64,000 nucleotides of DNA from Pseudomonas sessilinigenes (GTDB lineage: Bacteria; Pseudomonadota; Gammaproteobacteria; Pseudomonadales; Pseudomonadaceae), in contig NZ_CP027706.1 in assembly GCF_003850565.1 (NCBI RefSeq), positions 2,232,001 to 2,296,000 of the forward strand, given 5' to 3'. The notes under the pieces were generated by a model. It worked only from the letters and a program-made list of their open reading frames with translations. It was not told the DNA's origin and did not search any database. Below, piece after piece: positions 27,042 to 63,405 of the stretch; the first letter of the stretch is position 1; each line of letters begins with the position of its first letter. Position numbers and translations under genes: made by a program.

Positions 27042-27051
27042 TCATCCTTGA
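27042..27051 (-). promoter_or_regulatory. Exact RsmA/RsmE consensus site in the luxR leader
   Basis: On the luxR strand the sequence TCAAGGATGA fits the consensus (A/U)CANGGANG(U/A) at every position. Its GGA serves as the Shine-Dalgarno, ending about 10 bases before the ATG, so a bound Rsm protein would block initiation. Confidence 0.7.
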
Positions 27052-27098
27052 TCAAGGCAAATCGCTGATCGAAGCCTTGTTGCGACGGCACACCGCAA

Positions 27099-27117
27099 CA
27101 GGTTCTCCATGAACCTG
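27099..27117. promoter_or_regulatory. Perfect inverted repeat between luxR and ofaA
   Basis: CAGGTTC-TCCAT-GAACCTG is a perfect 7+5+7 dyad, 65 bases upstream of the luxR start. It could be an operator or an mRNA hairpin. It may be the binding site of the LuxR protein itself, but that is a guess. The 600 bases from 27035 to 27638 contain no gene apart from the small ORF at 27538. Confidence 0.5.
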
Positions 27118-27523
27118 ATCCGGTCAGACGAATCTGATTTAAGCCTAAGAATTTGCTTGGCGTCTGTAGGGGTAAACTGGGACAAAAAAAGCCTGCCCGG
27201 TGCTCTGCAACGCCGCGTCCACGATCGCGCGAATCGGCCTGGCGGGCCCGTGGGCGTTTGCTTGCGCCCCTGTGCAAGTGCCTGAACGGGCTGTTTGGCC
27301 AAGGGGTCGGAAGTCGACTTTCGAGTCAACTGCCTCGTGTACGGATGGTCAATTTCCTACAGCTAATTCAGCCGATCCGCTAATCACTTCCTTGCTCCCG
27401 GCATCGCCCGGCCAACAGCCGCTCCACAGCCTAGGCGGGCCCCCGGACCGTCCGGGTTTCGGGTGACATACAGGCCCTGGGGCCGGTGCTTAAATCCGCG
27501 GACATCAGTGCCCAGGCCATCAC

Positions 27524-27539
27524 ATGAGAAGGATCTTAT
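27524..27539 (+). promoter_or_regulatory. Rsm-like hairpin over the upstream-ORF ribosome-binding site
   Basis: ATGAGA-AGGA-TCTTAT folds into a 6-bp stem (one G-U) with the AGGA Shine-Dalgarno in the loop. The 3' arm includes the first two bases of the ATG at 27538. Compared with the Rsm consensus, the C-G closing pair is replaced by G-C, so the structure is kept. Confidence 0.5.
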
Positions 27540-27642
27540 GACACTTTTTGCTGCCATAGCCGTGGGCGACTTCGTCGCACCTGCCACTCTCGTTTCACTG
27601 CGCCAATCGTCGGTTGCGAGAGCGGCCCGGGGGCATTCATGA
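27538..27642 (+). CDS. 34-residue upstream ORF coupled to ofaA
   Basis: ATG at 27538, preceded by AAGGA at a spacing of 4-5 bases, opens 34 codons beginning MTLFAAIAVGDFVAPATLVS and ending in GHS. Its TGA (27640-27642) overlaps the ofaA start as ATGA. ofaA itself has only a weak GGGGG before its ATG, so ofaA translation may depend on ribosomes finishing this ORF. The peptide has no recognisable domain and no amino-acid run that would suggest classical attenuation. Whether the peptide matters or only its translation does is open. It is too short for routine gene calling. Confidence 0.45.
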   Translation: MTLFAAIAVGDFVAPATLVSLRQSSVARAARGHS

Positions 27643-30600
27643 ACGCCAGCCCACTACAGGCCACGGGCCTGCCGTTGACCGCCGGGCAACGCGATATCTG
27701 GCTCGACCAGCTCAGTCGTGGCGACTCGCCGTTGTACAACATCGGCGGGTATGCCGAGCTGCGAGGTCCGTTCCGCCCCGAGTTGATGCAGCGCACCGTG
27801 GAGTTGGTGGTGGCCCGGCATGACGTGCTGCGCACCGTACTCTCCCTCGAAGGCAGCCAGGACGGCTTGCCCCTGCAGTACTTCGACCGCCACGGGTCGG
27901 TGGAACTGGCCTTTCACGACTTCAGCGACGAAACCGACCCGCTGGCTGTCGCCCGCCAGCATGTCCAGCGACAAATGCAACAGGCCTTTCCCCTGGAAGG
28001 GCAGCGCCTGTGCCGTTTCTCGCTGCTGCGCCTGGGCCCCGAGCACCACCTGGTGGAAGTCGAGGCCCATCACCTGATCCTCGATGGCTGGGGTTTTGCC
28101 CAGCTCTCCCAGGCCCTGGGCGAGGTCTACGGTGCCCTGTTGCGCGGCGAAGAGCCCGAGGCCACGGCCCCGTGCTTCAGTGACTTCATCGAGGACGATG
28201 CCCGCTATCGCCAGTCCAGCCGCTATCAGCGCGACCGCGACTATTGGCTGGACCTGTATCGCACCTTGCCCGAGCCCCTGTTGCGCCCGCGTTACCGGCC
28301 ATCTCCCGACGCCCCTCCTGGGGAGTCCCTGGTGCAAGCCTTCCCGGCCGTCCTGCATGAGCGGATGAAGAGCCTGGGCCAGGAACTGGGCGGGTCGGCA
28401 TTCCATGTGCTGCTGGCGGCGCTGCATGTGTACTTCACCCGGGTTGGCCAGCGTGCCGAATGGGTGTTGGGCATGCCTGTACTCAACCGGCCCAACGCGG
28501 CCTTCAAGGCCACCCTGGGTTCCTTTACCCAGGTCAGTGCGGTACGCATGGATTTTCCTGGCGAGCTGACCTTCCAGGGGTTGGTGATGGCGGTGCGCGA
28601 CAGGCTCAAGCAGGATTTTCGCCACCAGCGTTTCCCCTTGAGCGAACTCAACCGGGCGTTGGGACTGCTGCGTGAGGATCGCACCCAGCTGTTCGAGCTG
28701 TCGCTGTCCTATGAAGTGGAAAACCTCGACTACCACTACGGCGAAGCCGGGGCTTCCTCGGTCAAGGTTTCCAACCACCATGAGCCGGCGCCGCTGGCCA
28801 TCCACCTGCGCAGCAACCGTTTCGAGGACAGTGCCTGGATGCACTTCGTCTACGATCGCAGCTACTTCCGGGACGAAGACATCCAGGCGCTGTCCGCCCA
28901 CCTGCTGCATGTACTGCAGCAGGGGCTGGAGGACGTGGCGCTGCCCATACGGCGTTTCTCATTGCTGACCGATGGCGAGCGTGCGCGGCTGCAGCAGTGG
29001 AACGCCACCGACCGAGCGCCGAGCGCCGAACGCCTCATCCATGCGCGCATTGAAGCCTGGGCCGAGCACACCCCCGAAGCCATCGCCCTGGTGGCCCAGG
29101 GACGGACCCTGAGCTATGCCCAGCTCAACCAGCGGGCCAATACCCTGGCCCGGCACCTGCTGACATTGGGCGTAAGCCCGGACGACCGGGTCGCCATGGT
29201 CGCCCGACGTAGCCCCGAGACCCTGGTGGGCCTGTTGGCGATCCTCAAGGCGGGGGCCGGTTATGTGCCCATCGATCCGGCTCATCCGGCCGAGCGCCTG
29301 GCCTACCTGTTGGAGGACTGTGCGCCGGTGGCGGTGCTTACCCAGGGAAGCCTGGCGGAAGGGTTGCCGCCCCTGTCGGTGCCGGTTCTGAGCGTGGACA
29401 GCGAACAGTGGCGCCAGGGCAGCCCCCGTAATCTGCAGGTTCCCGGATTGACCCCGCAGCACCTGGCCTACGTGATCTACACCTCAGGTTCCACCGGCCT
29501 GCCCAAGGGCGTACTGGTGGAGCACCGGAGCCTGTCCGGACTGGTGGACTGGCACTGCCAGGCCTTCGACCTGCGGCCAGGCAGCCAGGCGTCCTGCCTG
29601 GCCGGCTTTGGTTTCGATGCCATGGCCTGGGAGGTCTGGCCGACCCTGTGTGCCGGGGCGACCCTGCACCTGGCCCCGGTCAGCGAGGGGCCGGAAAACC
29701 TGGACGCCTTGCTCGCCTGGTGGCGTACCCAGCCCCTGGACCTGAGCTTCCTGCCGACCCCGGTCGCCGAGTACGCCTTCAGCCAGCAGTCCGGCCACCC
29801 AACCCTGCGCACCTTGCTGGTGGGTGGCGATCGCCTGCGCCAGGCGCCAGGTGAACAGGGCTTTGTCCTGGTGAACAACTACGGTCCGACCGAGGCCACG
29901 GTGGTGGCCACTTCCGGGGTGATCGAGGTCGACGCGCCCTTGCATATCGGGCGACCGATCGCCAATGCCCGCATCTACCTCCTGGACGAGCAGCAGCAAC
30001 CGTTGCCCATTGGCGTGCCTGGCGAGCTGTATGTCGGTGGCGCAGGCGTGGCCCGCGGTTACCTCAACCGGCCCCAACTGACCGCCGAGCGCTTCCTCGA
30101 CGATCCATTCAGCGACCAGCCCGGTGCCCGCATGTATCGCACCGGTGACCTGGCTCGCTGGCAACGGGACGGCACCCTGGAGTACCTGGGCCGCAACGAC
30201 GATCAGGTGAAGATCCGTGGCCTGCGCATCGAACTGGGGGAAGTCGAGACCTGCCTGGGCTGCCATCCGCTTCTGCAGGAGGCCGTGGTCCAGGCCCGCG
30301 ACGGTCAACTGGTGGCCTGGTTCACCGCCCGCGAGCCGGTAGCCATCGGCCAGTTGCGCGAGTACCTGCTCCAGCACTTGCCGGACTACATGGTGCCCAT
30401 GGCGTATGTGCAGCTGGAGGCCTTGCCGCTGACCGCCAATGGCAAGCTGGATCGCCAGGCGTTGCCGGGCCCGGGCCCGCAAGCGCTGATCAGCCGCGAG
30501 TACGAGGCCCCCTGCGGGCCGCTGGAAACCACCCTGGCCCGGCTCTGGAGCGAGGTGCTGCACGTGCCGCAAGTCGGGCGCCATGACCATTTCTTCGAGT

Positions 30601-33600
30601 TGGGCGGGCATTCCCTGCTGGCCTTGCAGCTGATCCAGCGCATGGGCCAGGAGGGCCTGCATGCCGATGTGCAGGTACTGTTCGGCCAGCCGACCCTGGT
30701 CAGCCTCGCCGCCGCGGTGGATGACCGGCCGGCCTGGCAGGTCCCGGCCAACCGCGTGCCTTCGGGATGCCAGCGCATCACGCCGTCCATGCTCAGCCTG
30801 CTGGACCTGGACCAGGACAGCATCGACCGGGTGGTGGCCACGGTTCCTGGCGGGTCCGCCAATGTGCAGGAGATCTACCCGCTGGCGCCCTTGCAGGCGG
30901 GCCTGCTGTATCACCACATGACGTTTGCCGCACGCGATCCGTACCAGCAACACGCCTTGTTCGCCTTTGCCCGCCGCGAAGACCTGGAAGCCTTCGCCCA
31001 AGCCTTGCAGGCGGTGATCCAGCGGCATGACATCCTGCGGACCAGCCTGGTCTGGGAGGTGGTCGAACCGGCGGTGCAAGTGGTCTGGCGCGAGGCCCGG
31101 CTGACGGTGCAGGAATTGCAGCCCCAGCCTGGGGGGATCGCGGTGGCCGAGCAACTGATCGAGCATTTCGATCCGCGGCATCGGCCGCTGGATATTCGCC
31201 AGGCGCCGATGCTGGCCCTGGCCTGGGCCGAAGACCGGCAGAACCAGCGCTGGGTGGCGATGCTGCGTTTTCATCACCTGGTCAACGATGCCACCTCCAC
31301 GGTGACGCTGATGACCGAGATCGGTGCCCATATGGCCGGGCACCAAGGGCAACTGGCCGCGCCTTTCGCCTATCGGGAGTACGTGGCGCGTACCGGCTTG
31401 CAACAGCAGGAACACGCGGCGTTTTTCCGCCAGGGCCTGGCAGCGGTGGACGCGCCGACCTTGGCCTTCGAGCTCAAGGAGCGTCCTGGCGAGCAGTCGG
31501 CCCCGGATGAGGTCCGGCAATTGCTGGATGAAGATCTGGCCCGGCGCCTCAGGAGCGCGGTGCGCCGACAGGGCGTCAGCGCTGCCAGCCTGTTCCACCT
31601 GGCCTGGGCCCTGGTGCTGGGGCGCAGCAGCGGTCGCGACGATGTGTTGTTCGGGACGGTACTGCTGGGGCGGCTGCAAGCCGGCGCCGGCGCTGATCGG
31701 GCCCTGGGCATGTTCATCAACACCTTGCCGCTGCGCCTGGAGCTGGCAGGGCTCGGGGTCGCCGACGGCCTGCGCCAGGTCCAGGCACGCCTCAGTGCCT
31801 TGCTGGCCCACGAACAGGCGCCGTTGTCCCTGGCCCAGCGCTGCAGCGCGGTGGCGCCGCCGACGCCACTGTTCAATGCCTTGCTCAACTATCGGCATAA
31901 CGTCGGTGCCGACGCCCAGGCACTGCTGCAGGATCTGCCAGGGGTGGAGCTGCTGAGCTGCGAGGAAGTGGTCAGCTACCCGCTGATGCTGGCGGTGGAT
32001 GACCTGGAGCCGGGCTTTCGCCTGGGTGTCCGGGCTCCGCGACAGATCGGCGCCCAGCGGGTCCTGGATTACCTGGTCTGCGCCCTGGAGGGGCTGTTGC
32101 AGGCCTTGGCGCAGGCCCCGCAGACGCCGCTGCACAGCCTGTCGATCCTGCCGCCGGCAGAGGCGGCGCAACTGCTGCTGGAGTACAACGCCACCGAGTC
32201 CGACTACCCGCGCGAGTCGACCCTGCACGCCTTGTTCGAGGCCCAGGTGCGGCGCACTCCCCAGGCCATTGCGCTGCAAGCCGGCGAGCAGTGCCTGAGC
32301 TATGCACAGCTCAACCATGAAGCCAACCAGCTCGCCCATCACCTGCGCGAACTGGGTGTCGGGCCGGATGTCCGGGTCGGGCTCTGTGTCGAGCGCGGTC
32401 CGCAACTGCTGGTGGGCTTGTTGGGGATTCTCAAGGCCGGCGGGGCCTATGTGCCGCTGGACCCGGACTATCCGGCCGAGCGCCTGCGTTTCCTGGTCCA
32501 GGATAGCCAGCCACGGGTGCTGCTGGTACAGCAGTCGACCCGGCATCTGCTGCAAGGCCCGGGCCTGGCGCTGCTGGACTTCGACCATGCGGCCTGGCAC
32601 CACCAGCCCGGCCATGACCCGCAGGTACCGGGACTGAACGTCTCGCACCTGGCCTATGTGATCTACACCTCCGGCTCCACCGGAACGCCCAAGGGGGTGA
32701 TGGTGGAGCACCGTGGCCTGGGCAACCTGATGCACTGGGGCTCGCAGTTGTGCCCGCAGTCCGGCGGCGGCACCTTGCTGCAAAAGGCTCCGTTCAGCTT
32801 CGATGGTTCGGTCTGGGAGCTGTTCTGGCCACTGGTCACCGGCATGCGCTTGCTGTTGGCACGACCTGGCGGCCAGCGTGAGCCGACCTACCTGGCACAG
32901 CTGGTGGTGGAGCAGCAGGTGACGATGGTCAAGTTCGTCCCGGCCATGCTGTTGCAGTTCCTGCAGTTGGAAGAATCGGGCCAGTGCCAGAGCCTCACCG
33001 ATGTGTTCTGCGGCGGTGGCGAGCTGACCGAGGCGATCGCCCGCCTGTTCCGCCAGCGCCTGCCCAGGGCGCGGCTGCACAATGTCTATGGCCCCACCGA
33101 GGCCACGGTGGACAGTACCGCCTGGACCCTGGAGCCGGGGGCAGCGATTCCGGCAGTGCAATTGCCCATCGGCCGAGCGATTACCAACACCCGGCTGTAC
33201 GTGCTCGATACCCATGACCAGCCCGTACCACGGGGTGTCAGTGGCCAGTTGCACATCGGTGGCGTCGGGGTCGCCCGTGGCTACCTGGGGTTGGCGCAGT
33301 TGCAGGCCGAGCGTTTTATCGACAGCCCCTTCGTCGCGGGCGACCGGCTGTACCGCACGGGCGACCTGGTGCGCTACGGCGACGACGGCAACCTGGAGTT
33401 CCTGGGGCGCAACGACTTCCAGATCAAGTTGCGCGGCTTGCGCCTGGAGCCGGGGGAAATCGAGGCGCGGCTGGCCAGCCATCCGGCAGTGCGCGAGGTG
33501 GCGGTGTTGATGCGTAGTGAGCGCCTGGTGGCCTACTACAGCCTGCACCCGGGGGCGAGTGCACCCGGCGTGGAAGGCTTGCGGGCCCATGTGCTGGAGC

Positions 33601-34016
33601 GCCTGCCGGAGTACATGGTGCCGGCGGCCTATGTACTGCTTGCCGAGCTGCCCTTGAGCAGCAACGGCAAGCTGGACCGCAAGGCCCTGCCCGAACCTGG
33701 GGCCGAGGCGGTGCTGGCACGGGCCTTCGAGGCGCCGGTGGGAGAGCTGGAAACCACCCTGGCGCGGCTGTGGGCCGAGGTCCTGCAAGTCGAGCGGGTA
33801 GGGCGCCATGACCATTTCTTCGAGCTGGGCGGGCATTCCCTGCTGGCGGTCAGCCTGGTGGCGCGCATGCGCCAGGAGGGGCTGCACGCCGATGCACGGC
33901 TGCTGTTCAGCCAGCCCACCCTGGCGGCGCTGGCAGCCAATACCCGCAGTCATTCGCAAAGTGTGGACATCCCCGCCACCACCATTCCCCAGCTCAAGCG
34001 CCAGCGGCGCCTCTGA
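27639..34016 (+). CDS. ofaA: Lipopeptide synthetase, modules 1-2 (orfamide OfaA)
   Basis: This 2125-residue NRPS has the order C-A-T-C-A-T. The first C domain (about 10-440, HHLILDG at 144-150) is the starter type that joins a 3-hydroxy fatty acid to residue 1. A1 (core motif YTSGSTGLPKG at 614) has specificity residues D-A-W-F-L-G-N-V-V-K, the Leu code. T1 carries Ser992 in LGGHSLL. C2 (about 1045-1490) resembles dual C/E domains but with altered motifs (HHMTFAARD at 1092 and HHLVNDA at 1212). A2 (Y1676) reads D-G-W-K-F-G-V-V-D-K, which fits an acidic residue, Glu in orfamide. T2 carries Ser2067. There is no TE domain; the C-terminus is basic (PQLKRQRRL) and may dock to OfaB. Assignment as ofaA rests on the residue order and locus layout. 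Confidence 0.92.
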   Translation: MNASPLQATGLPLTAGQRDIWLDQLSRGDSPLYNIGGYAELRGPFRPELMQRTVELVVARHDVLRTVLSLEGSQDGLPLQYFDRHGSVELAFHDFSDETDPLAVARQHVQRQMQQAFPLEGQRLCRFSLLRLGPEHHLVEVEAHHLILDGWGFAQLSQALGEVYGALLRGEEPEATAPCFSDFIEDDARYRQSSRYQRDRDYWLDLYRTLPEPLLRPRYRPSPDAPPGESLVQAFPAVLHERMKSLGQELGGSAFHVLLAALHVYFTRVGQRAEWVLGMPVLNRPNAAFKATLGSFTQVSAVRMDFPGELTFQGLVMAVRDRLKQDFRHQRFPLSELNRALGLLREDRTQLFELSLSYEVENLDYHYGEAGASSVKVSNHHEPAPLAIHLRSNRFEDSAWMHFVYDRSYFRDEDIQALSAHLLHVLQQGLEDVALPIRRFSLLTDGERARLQQWNATDRAPSAERLIHARIEAWAEHTPEAIALVAQGRTLSYAQLNQRANTLARHLLTLGVSPDDRVAMVARRSPETLVGLLAILKAGAGYVPIDPAHPAERLAYLLEDCAPVAVLTQGSLAEGLPPLSVPVLSVDSEQWRQGSPRNLQVPGLTPQHLAYVIYTSGSTGLPKGVLVEHRSLSGLVDWHCQAFDLRPGSQASCLAGFGFDAMAWEVWPTLCAGATLHLAPVSEGPENLDALLAWWRTQPLDLSFLPTPVAEYAFSQQSGHPTLRTLLVGGDRLRQAPGEQGFVLVNNYGPTEATVVATSGVIEVDAPLHIGRPIANARIYLLDEQQQPLPIGVPGELYVGGAGVARGYLNRPQLTAERFLDDPFSDQPGARMYRTGDLARWQRDGTLEYLGRNDDQVKIRGLRIELGEVETCLGCHPLLQEAVVQARDGQLVAWFTAREPVAIGQLREYLLQHLPDYMVPMAYVQLEALPLTANGKLDRQALPGPGPQALISREYEAPCGPLETTLARLWSEVLHVPQVGRHDHFFELGGHSLLALQLIQRMGQEGLHADVQVLFGQPTLVSLAAAVDDRPAWQVPANRVPSGCQRITPSMLSLLDLDQDSIDRVVATVPGGSANVQEIYPLAPLQAGLLYHHMTFAARDPYQQHALFAFARREDLEAFAQALQAVIQRHDILRTSLVWEVVEPAVQVVWREARLTVQELQPQPGGIAVAEQLIEHFDPRHRPLDIRQAPMLALAWAEDRQNQRWVAMLRFHHLVNDATSTVTLMTEIGAHMAGHQGQLAAPFAYREYVARTGLQQQEHAAFFRQGLAAVDAPTLAFELKERPGEQSAPDEVRQLLDEDLARRLRSAVRRQGVSAASLFHLAWALVLGRSSGRDDVLFGTVLLGRLQAGAGADRALGMFINTLPLRLELAGLGVADGLRQVQARLSALLAHEQAPLSLAQRCSAVAPPTPLFNALLNYRHNVGADAQALLQDLPGVELLSCEEVVSYPLMLAVDDLEPGFRLGVRAPRQIGAQRVLDYLVCALEGLLQALAQAPQTPLHSLSILPPAEAAQLLLEYNATESDYPRESTLHALFEAQVRRTPQAIALQAGEQCLSYAQLNHEANQLAHHLRELGVGPDVRVGLCVERGPQLLVGLLGILKAGGAYVPLDPDYPAERLRFLVQDSQPRVLLVQQSTRHLLQGPGLALLDFDHAAWHHQPGHDPQVPGLNVSHLAYVIYTSGSTGTPKGVMVEHRGLGNLMHWGSQLCPQSGGGTLLQKAPFSFDGSVWELFWPLVTGMRLLLARPGGQREPTYLAQLVVEQQVTMVKFVPAMLLQFLQLEESGQCQSLTDVFCGGGELTEAIARLFRQRLPRARLHNVYGPTEATVDSTAWTLEPGAAIPAVQLPIGRAITNTRLYVLDTHDQPVPRGVSGQLHIGGVGVARGYLGLAQLQAERFIDSPFVAGDRLYRTGDLVRYGDDGNLEFLGRNDFQIKLRGLRLEPGEIEARLASHPAVREVAVLMRSERLVAYYSLHPGASAPGVEGLRAHVLERLPEYMVPAAYVLLAELPLSSNGKLDRKALPEPGAEAVLARAFEAPVGELETTLARLWAEVLQVERVGRHDHFFELGGHSLLAVSLVARMRQEGLHADARLLFSQPTLAALAANTRSHSQSVDIPATTIPQLKRQRRL

Positions 34017-34046
34017 GCCTGCAGTGACCCTTGTCGGTCATGGTTT

Positions 34047-34073
34047 CCCGCGCCGGCCTTGAGCCGGCGCGGG
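34047..34073 (+). terminator. GC-rich hairpin between ofaA and ofaB
   Basis: A perfect 11-bp stem, CCCGCGCCGGC against GCCGGCGCGGG with loop CTTGA, starts 31 bases after the ofaA stop. No T-run follows, so it is more likely to stabilise mRNA or cause partial termination than to end the transcript. The other 230 bases of this gap hold no gene. Confidence 0.55.
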
Positions 34074-34307
34074 TCGCAGTGACTTTGGGGACAGGGCCCG
34101 GGCAGTGTCCCAACTTCCTATGTCAGTTCCCCGCCAGGGGATGTTTTAGCGTTTCCAGGCGGCGCCAGACCCTGGCGGTCGATGGCCCACGGATACTCCG
34201 GGAGCCATGGCCGCTCGATGTTCGGGCACCTGGCCGCATCTGAAACGTTGCATCTGAAACATGGACCGTTCTCTTCAACCGTTTCCGAATTCTCAGGCAG
34301 GTTCCCC

Positions 34308-62092
<27,785 letters not shown>

Positions 62093-62107
62093 CCGGCGAC
62101 AGGAGTC

Positions 62108-62139
62108 GGCCATTGCCGGGCGGGTGCCCGGCAATGGCC
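62108..62139 (+). terminator. Long perfect hairpin after ofaC
   Basis: A perfect 14-bp stem, GGCCATTGCCGGGC against its complement with loop GGGT, begins 16 bases after the ofaC stop. No T-run follows. It may give partial termination or protect the 3' end of the very long ofa mRNA, with macAB read through or from its own promoter. Confidence 0.6.
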
Positions 62140-62251
62140 AGTTAAAGCGTTTCACTCATCTGGAACACTGCTCACTACGGCAGCACGGTGTTCTGTAAAG
62201 GGGCTCGCCGCAGGCCGGTGGAGCCCAGCCTCAACGCACTTGTGGTCATCT

Positions 62252-63403
62252 ATGGAAAAGTCGAAGTTTCGCAAAATCGGTATGGGGTCGTTGCTGGTGG
62301 TTGTGGCCGGGTTGATTTTCTATACGGTGCGCGCGCCGGCGCAGCCACCGCAGTACCTGACCGCCATCGTCGAACGGGGCGACATCGAAAATGCGGTGCT
62401 GGCCTCGGGGCTGTTGGAAGGCATCAAGCAGGTGGATGTCGGGGCCCAGGTTTCCGGGCAATTGAAGTCCCTCAAGGTCAAGGTCGGGGACAAGGTGACG
62501 AAGGGCCAGTGGCTGGCGGAAATCGATCCTTTGGTGCTGCGCAATACCCTGCGCCAGGCCGAGGTGGATGAGGAGGACCTGCAGGCCAAGCGCCGGGCCA
62601 CCGCCGCCCAGCTCAAGGAAACCAAGGCCACCTACGAGCGCTATCGCCAATTGCAGACGGACGCCTCGATCTCCAAGCAGGATTTCGATACCTCCGAATC
62701 CAACTACGAGGTGCAGCGCGCCACCCTGATGTCCCTGGACGCGCAGATCAAGAGTGCGCAGATCCAGATCGACACGGCCAAGGTCAACCTGGCCTACACC
62801 CGCATCGTCGCGCCCATCGACGGGGATGTGGTGGGCGTGGTGACCCAGGAAGGCCAGACCGTGATCGCCAACCAACTGGCACCAGTGCTGCTCAAGCTCG
62901 CCGACCTGGACACCATGACCGTCAAGGCCCAGGTCTCCGAGGCCGACGTGATCCACATCACTCCCGGCCAGCAGGTGTACTTCACCATCCTCGGCGAATC
63001 CGAGAAGCGCTACTACGCCAAGCTGCGGGGCACGGAGCCGGCGCCGCAGAACTTTCTCGAGACCCAGCCGGCCGGTACCCCCAAGCAGAACACCGCGGTG
63101 TTCTACAACGCGCTGTTCGATGTGCCCAACCCTGACCACCGGTTGCGCATTTCCATGACCGCCCAGGTGCGCATCGTCCTGGATAACGCCAAGGACGTGC
63201 TGATGGTACCCGTGGCGGCCCTGGGCCCGCGCAATGCCGACGGCAGCTTCGCGGTGCGGGTGCTCGACGCCAAGGGCCAGGCCCAGTCGCGCAACATCAG
63301 TACTGGGATCAACAACAACGTCAAGGTGCAGGTCAAGGACGGCCTGGCCGAGGGCGACAAGGTGGTGATCGGTGATCCGTTGCCCGACTCGGCGGGGGCC
63401 TGA
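62252..63403 (+). CDS. macA: MacA-type periplasmic adaptor of a lipopeptide exporter
   Basis: The protein has 383 residues: one N-terminal membrane helix (about 12-29), then the adaptor order of lipoyl half ([20 protein letters not shown]), a coiled-coil hairpin (about 85-150, with [20 protein letters not shown]), second lipoyl half ([20 protein letters not shown]), beta-barrel ([20 protein letters not shown]) and a C-terminal membrane-proximal domain. It links MacB to a TolC-like outer-membrane channel. macAB pairs follow lipopeptide synthetases in many pseudomonads and export the product. The ATG at 62252 was preferred to a TTG 12 bases upstream. It is separated from ofaC by 159 bases with a hairpin and is followed 2 bases after its stop by macB. 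Confidence 0.92.
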   Translation: MEKSKFRKIGMGSLLVVVAGLIFYTVRAPAQPPQYLTAIVERGDIENAVLASGLLEGIKQVDVGAQVSGQLKSLKVKVGDKVTKGQWLAEIDPLVLRNTLRQAEVDEEDLQAKRRATAAQLKETKATYERYRQLQTDASISKQDFDTSESNYEVQRATLMSLDAQIKSAQIQIDTAKVNLAYTRIVAPIDGDVVGVVTQEGQTVIANQLAPVLLKLADLDTMTVKAQVSEADVIHITPGQQVYFTILGESEKRYYAKLRGTEPAPQNFLETQPAGTPKQNTAVFYNALFDVPNPDHRLRISMTAQVRIVLDNAKDVLMVPVAALGPRNADGSFAVRVLDAKGQAQSRNISTGINNNVKVQVKDGLAEGDKVVIGDPLPDSAGA

Positions 63404-63405
63404 CC

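Noticed and set aside
29484..33959. Very long reverse-strand open frame (about 1490 codons) opposite ofaA, with similar ones opposite ofaB and ofaC
   Set aside because: Its composition (rich in Gln, His, Gly, Leu) mirrors the GC-skewed codons of the NRPS genes. There is no known domain or start signal, so it is a shadow.
34182..34307. Upstream extension of the ofaB frame, and a 21-codon ORF from 34261
   Set aside because: Neither has a ribosome-binding site. The docking-like segment begins at 34308.
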